From: Hyphobacterium sp. SN044
GTDB taxonomy: Bacteria; Pseudomonadota; Alphaproteobacteria; Caulobacterales; Maricaulaceae
DNA: 64,000 bases
Direction of reading: 5' to 3'
Assembly: GCF_021864465.1 (NCBI RefSeq)
Contig: NZ_JAKKUV010000004.1
Location: 124,001 to 188,000, forward strand
In this document: positions 61,281 to 64,000 of the stretch, in pieces
Position numbering within the stretch: the first letter of the stretch is position 1
How the letters are laid out: each line of letters opens with the position of its first letter
Made by a program: the position numbers and the translations under genes
Notes under the pieces: model-generated
Database searches by the model: none
Told to the model about the DNA's origin: nothing
Seen by the model: only the letters and a program-made list of their open reading frames with translations

Positions 61281-61357
61281 GCGCCCGTAGCTCAGCTGGA
61301 TAGAGCACCAGACTACGAATCTGGGGGTCAGAGGTTCGAATCCTTTCGGGCGCGCCA
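61281..61357 (+). tRNA. tRNA-Arg (anticodon ACG)
   Basis: Acceptor stem GCGCCCG/CGGGCGC, D arm TAGCTCAGCTGGATAGAGC, anticodon stem CCAGA/TCTGG with loop CTACGAA (ACG at 61315-61317), T arm with GGTTCGAATCC, and encoded 3' CCA. tRNA-Arg genes are common integration targets; foreign-looking genes begin directly after it. Confidence 0.97.
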
Positions 61358-61485
61358 TATCTTTCAATAGCTTACATGAATTCGGATCGCGGCGAATTTC
61401 GTCGAGGGCGCACCATGGGCGCACCGATTTGACCAAACTGTTTCTGCGATTTTTTATTCGCTGAGTTTCGGTCGCGGAGGCCTTG

Positions 61486-62166
61486 ATGGCGCGCAGGACG
61501 ACGATTCACTTTGGCGAGTTCGACGAGCTGTCAGCGGAAGACGGAACCATTGTGTTCGCCGCGATGAGTTACCTCGAAGGAAAGCGTCCTTCACTCCAAT
61601 CGAAATGCGTGAATGAACAATCGATCATTGACCGAACTGGGGGACCAAGCAGAGAAACTGATTTATTTGAAATAGAACGCTTTCTTCAGGTTTACCGTTA
61701 CGAGGCGGAGGTGTGTCTCGAGTGGCTTAATACGCTTGATCCGATGCAAAAAAATGCGGACGGCATTCCAATTGCCAAGGCCTTGCGGATTATTCGACAT
61801 CTTTGTGTCGACATCAGAGGTGCGTGCTCCGATCTCGAGCGAGCCCTGAAGGTCGGAGATACCTCAGCAGCTGCACTGATTGGCCTCAAACTTTCAGCCG
61901 CAATTGGACGAAAGCGGTTTCTTGCCGATGACATGAACTTTTACATGACTGGAGTCCGGTCGCGCAGAAAGAAGGTCCGCGAGAAGGACCTGGAAGTTGC
62001 CAAATTGCGTCGGTTCGCCCGTGCCGAGGCGCGGCAAATGAAAAGTCGCAATTCGTCGCTCAGTAACCGCGACATTGCAGAGCGTCTGGCAGAGCGGACC
62101 GATTTTAAGGGGCGCTCTCCCGAGACGATCCGGAAGTATCTCTCGAAAAAGTATGGCGCGTTGTAG
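61486..62166 (+). CDS. Unknown protein at the tRNA-proximal end of the putative island
   Basis: 226 residues from ATG 61486. Helical, with a possible helix-turn-helix near the C terminus (LSNRDIAERLAERTDFKGRS then PETIRKYLSKK), preceded by a basic stretch (VRSRRKKVREKDLEVAKLRR). Composition is nearer 50% GC than the housekeeping genes. It takes the place where an integrase gene would normally be found, but no tyrosine- or serine-recombinase motif is visible. Confidence 0.7.
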   Translation: MARRTTIHFGEFDELSAEDGTIVFAAMSYLEGKRPSLQSKCVNEQSIIDRTGGPSRETDLFEIERFLQVYRYEAEVCLEWLNTLDPMQKNADGIPIAKALRIIRHLCVDIRGACSDLERALKVGDTSAAALIGLKLSAAIGRKRFLADDMNFYMTGVRSRRKKVREKDLEVAKLRRFARAEARQMKSRNSSLSNRDIAERLAERTDFKGRSPETIRKYLSKKYGAL

Positions 62167-62262
62167 ATGAAATTGGGTGGTCAAAGATGAACCCACCCAC
62201 GATCAGTTGCAGAGCCGATTTCGTGCCAGGCGGTTTCCTGGCTTCGAATTGGATGCACGATC

Positions 62263-62469
62263 ATGTCCGAACAACTTCTTTTGTCGCCGAAGGCTGCGGC
62301 GGCGTATCTGGGTTTGGCGCCGTCTACGCTCGCCAAATGGCGGGTTGATGGAACAGGGCCGACCTACCTGAAGCTGGGCTCCGCGGTCCGGTACAAACTC
62401 GATGACCTCTCAGATTGGTTAGACAGCCGATCGTACTCGAGCACGTCTGCCACTCGTAGCGAGAGATAG
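62263..62469 (+). CDS. AlpA/excisionase-like helix-turn-helix protein
   Basis: 68 residues. LLLSPKAAAAYLGLAPSTLA then KWRVDGTGPTYLKLGSAVRY and LDDLSDWLDSR is the HTH_17 (MerR-like excisionase) pattern. These proteins control integrase expression or excision of mobile elements. Four bases separate it from the next gene. Confidence 0.85.
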   Translation: MSEQLLLSPKAAAAYLGLAPSTLAKWRVDGTGPTYLKLGSAVRYKLDDLSDWLDSRSYSSTSATRSER

Positions 62470-62472
62470 GCG

Positions 62473-63261
62473 ATGTCGGGTTTTATTCGGTTGCCGAAAG
62501 GCGCGCCTGGTGATCCGCGCCTTTTCCCGATCGATGTTCGAATCTTAGCAGCGATATGCTTGCATCTGGATGGTCGAACGAACCGATGCCACCCTTCGCA
62601 AGGTCGCATTGCCAAGCTGGCTGGATGTTCGAGACAGAGAGTTAATGAGGCGGTCGGGCGCCTCAAGGATCTAGGTTATCTCGAAGCGCGAGGGCGGGTG
62701 CGCCCAAATGGAACGAATACGACGTGCGCCTATTCGGTTCAGTTCGACTCGATTGCGTTCTCATCACTCACCTCAGCTGACCCCGATGGTTCGGATGAGC
62801 TTAATGAGAGTGTCGCCTCTGAGTTGACAGCAGAAGTCGTGCTTGGCGCGACACCAGATGTAACTCCTGACGTGACTGCTAAGTTAGAACAAGAACCATT
62901 GAACAATAGCTGTAGCCCCAAGGCGACAGCGGGTTCGAAAGATCACTCAGACTTCTTGTCGGCAGACCCTCGCGATCAGAAGGAGGCTGACGCTTATGCA
63001 GGCCGTGGGGAGCTAACCGAAACCACGTATCCAGAAGTTCGGTCCCAATGGCGGAAAATTCTCGGTCCAGAGGCTTGGCGAGATGGAGTTCTCGCCCGGC
63101 TTCGGTGTCGAGGAAACACGCTATGCGCTGCCAATTGGTTCGAAGTGCTCGCGGTCTACGAACGTCATAGACTTCTCTTGGCAAAGTCCGGGGTTCGGGT
63201 GCTGATCGATATCGGATCCGGCCGGAGCGTCAGTCTTTCCGCGGGTCCTTCCAGTGGTTGA
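62473..63261 (+). CDS. Winged-helix replication-initiation-like protein of a mobile element
   Basis: 262 residues. The N-terminal winged helix (residues about 20-95; CHPSQGRIAKLAGCSRQRVN then EAVGRLKDLGYLEARGRVR) is of the HTH_36 type seen in plasmid and phage replication proteins. The middle is low-complexity. The C terminus (WRKILGPEAWRDGVLARLRC) loosely recalls the N-terminal domain of DnaA. A role in replicating or regulating the element is inferred. Confidence 0.68.
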   Translation: MSGFIRLPKGAPGDPRLFPIDVRILAAICLHLDGRTNRCHPSQGRIAKLAGCSRQRVNEAVGRLKDLGYLEARGRVRPNGTNTTCAYSVQFDSIAFSSLTSADPDGSDELNESVASELTAEVVLGATPDVTPDVTAKLEQEPLNNSCSPKATAGSKDHSDFLSADPRDQKEADAYAGRGELTETTYPEVRSQWRKILGPEAWRDGVLARLRCRGNTLCAANWFEVLAVYERHRLLLAKSGVRVLIDIGSGRSVSLSAGPSSG

Positions 63262-63426
63262 ACCGATATGGCCAGACCGAAGGCGAATGCCGTTTCTAGT
63301 GGGGCTCTATTCAAAAAGCTGCACGGTTAACTCTAAATATGCACGCTATGCACGGTTTTAAAACGAATAAACCTCTCGACTGAAAATATATAAGTTTCAT
63401 TATAGAAGCGTCACGCAAAAGTCGCT

Positions 63427-64000
63427 CTAGTATCGGTCATGAAAAACTGTAATTCTTGAAACGCCCTGGCGATCATCAAAAATTTCATGCTTTATTTCAT
63501 CGACACGTTTCTCACGTTCTTGTCCATCTCCGATAAACAGTTCAGTTCTATATAAATTTAGCATTTTCGATATATGATGTGGTATACTGTCCCTAATTAT
63601 CGGAACTGTTCTTTCCTGACCTAATTCTGAATACTCGCCATCTCGTATCATAATTGGAATTTTCGAGTAGTTGTTTTCAACGGCTTCCAAAAGGTTTTGA
63701 TTGTAGTTACAAACCAGACGGTGAAACGGCATAGTCAAAGGATGCACGGCACCGAAGTCGTTTGTGCTCCCCAACGTCAGTATTCCCCTAGCATCGGCTA
63801 CACAGCAACCCCAATAGCTAGGCAGCCGATAATCATGGTGACAAGTGAAAATTCTAGGCTCAATCGGGGCTATTGGAGGATCGAAGTTGTAGAAGCAGTA
63901 AAGTGGCATATAGCCATCTGAACTGCACGATTTAATTAGGGCTTCGGTTTGATTCTTGTAATGTAATTTTTCGTATTTCGCACTTGGATACAAACGCTTT
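63427..64000 (-). CDS. DUF6615-like protein, truncated at the right window edge
   Basis: At least 190 residues; the frame is open to the window end, so the true start lies beyond 64,000. Visible N-terminal part KRLYPSAKYEKLHYKNQTEA then LIKSCSSDGYMPLYCFYNFD resembles my recollection of DUF6615 (KRLYP...., LYCFYN), a family with a restriction-endonuclease-like fold found in accessory regions. Two cysteines occur in GCCVADARGI. GC content is about 38-40%, well below the core genome. Identification is tentative. Confidence 0.5.
   Translation of the reverse strand, partial: KRLYPSAKYEKLHYKNQTEALIKSCSSDGYMPLYCFYNFDPPIAPIEPRIFTCHHDYRLPSYWGCCVADARGILTLGSTNDFGAVHPLTMPFHRLVCNYNQNLLEAVENNYSKIPIMIRDGEYSELGQERTVPIIRDSIPHHISKMLNLYRTELFIGDGQEREKRVDEIKHEIFDDRQGVSRITVFHDRY

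Noticed and set aside
61230-61436. Open frame containing RPKGFEPLTPRFVVW read across the tRNA-Arg gene on the minus strand
   Set aside because: This is the translation of the tRNA and its flank, a known annotation artefact; no ribosome-binding site.
1-64000. CRISPR arrays, insertion sequences and rRNA genes
   Set aside because: No regularly spaced 25-40 base repeats, transposase motifs or rRNA sequences were found by reading both strands; the tandem arrays have no spacers.

Overview
The window is about 64 kb of GC-rich (mid-60s percent by eye) chromosomal DNA. The organism is most likely an alphaproteobacterium of the Caulobacterales/Maricaulales type. Supporting signs are a cpa/tad Flp-pilus locus in the Caulobacter arrangement, a small SRP RNA directly upstream of dnaX, a DnaX protein without the zinc-binding cysteine cluster, class Ia nrdA/nrdB, separate dapD and dapE, and many GTGA/ATGA overlapping gene junctions. 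No species can be named from the sequence alone.

Layout. 1-4.1 kb: class Ia ribonucleotide reductase, with nrdA (cut by the left edge) and nrdB separated by a small LpxR-like outer-membrane protein gene. 4.1-11 kb: an orphan secreted protein, AMP nucleosidase (amn), a protein tyrosine phosphatase and pabB-pabC for folate synthesis. 11-23.6 kb: Flp/Tad pilus locus. Two TadE-type pseudopilins and a free-standing secretin N-domain protein are on the minus strand; flp, cpaA-F, tadB, tadC and an unknown gene are on the plus strand; tadD is on the minus strand. 23.7-31.6 kb: envelope and housekeeping genes (M17 aminopeptidase, NlpC/P60 hydrolase, membrane cytochrome c, small beta-barrel, nudC, an L,D-transpeptidase overlapping an M15-type peptidase).

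32-37.6 kb: AsmA-like protein, 4.5S SRP RNA, dnaX-ybaB-recR and a queuosine-precursor transporter. 37.6-44.5 kb: PQQ-type sugar dehydrogenase, GNAT/FemAB-like transferase, rmuC, def, fmt, truA. 44.5-50.8 kb: lysine/peptidoglycan genes dapE and dapD, and an sdpR/sdpI-like regulator and membrane-protein pair. 50.8-54.8 kb: a minus-strand housekeeping run rpmH-rnpA-yidC-engB followed by DUF1036, HAD nucleotidase and dapD genes. engB appears to start at a CTG codon, and rpmH is a 44-codon gene.

54.9-58.4 kb is accessory: an orphan histidine kinase, an AT-rich islet with a PIN-like (DUF4935-type) gene, a GC-rich unassigned segment that may be a structured RNA, and a DUF559 endonuclease-like gene bracketed by REP-like palindromes. 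58.4-61.2 kb holds gamma-glutamyltransferase and a P1/DmpA peptidase. At 61,281 a tRNA-Arg(ACG) marks the edge of a probable integrated element running off the right edge. It carries an unknown protein with a possible C-terminal helix-turn-helix, an AlpA-like excisionase/regulator, a winged-helix replication-like protein and a truncated AT-rich gene resembling DUF6615. Several dispersed palindromic repeat families sit in the gaps, and one divergent gap holds two adjacent minisatellites of 16 bp and 14 bp period.
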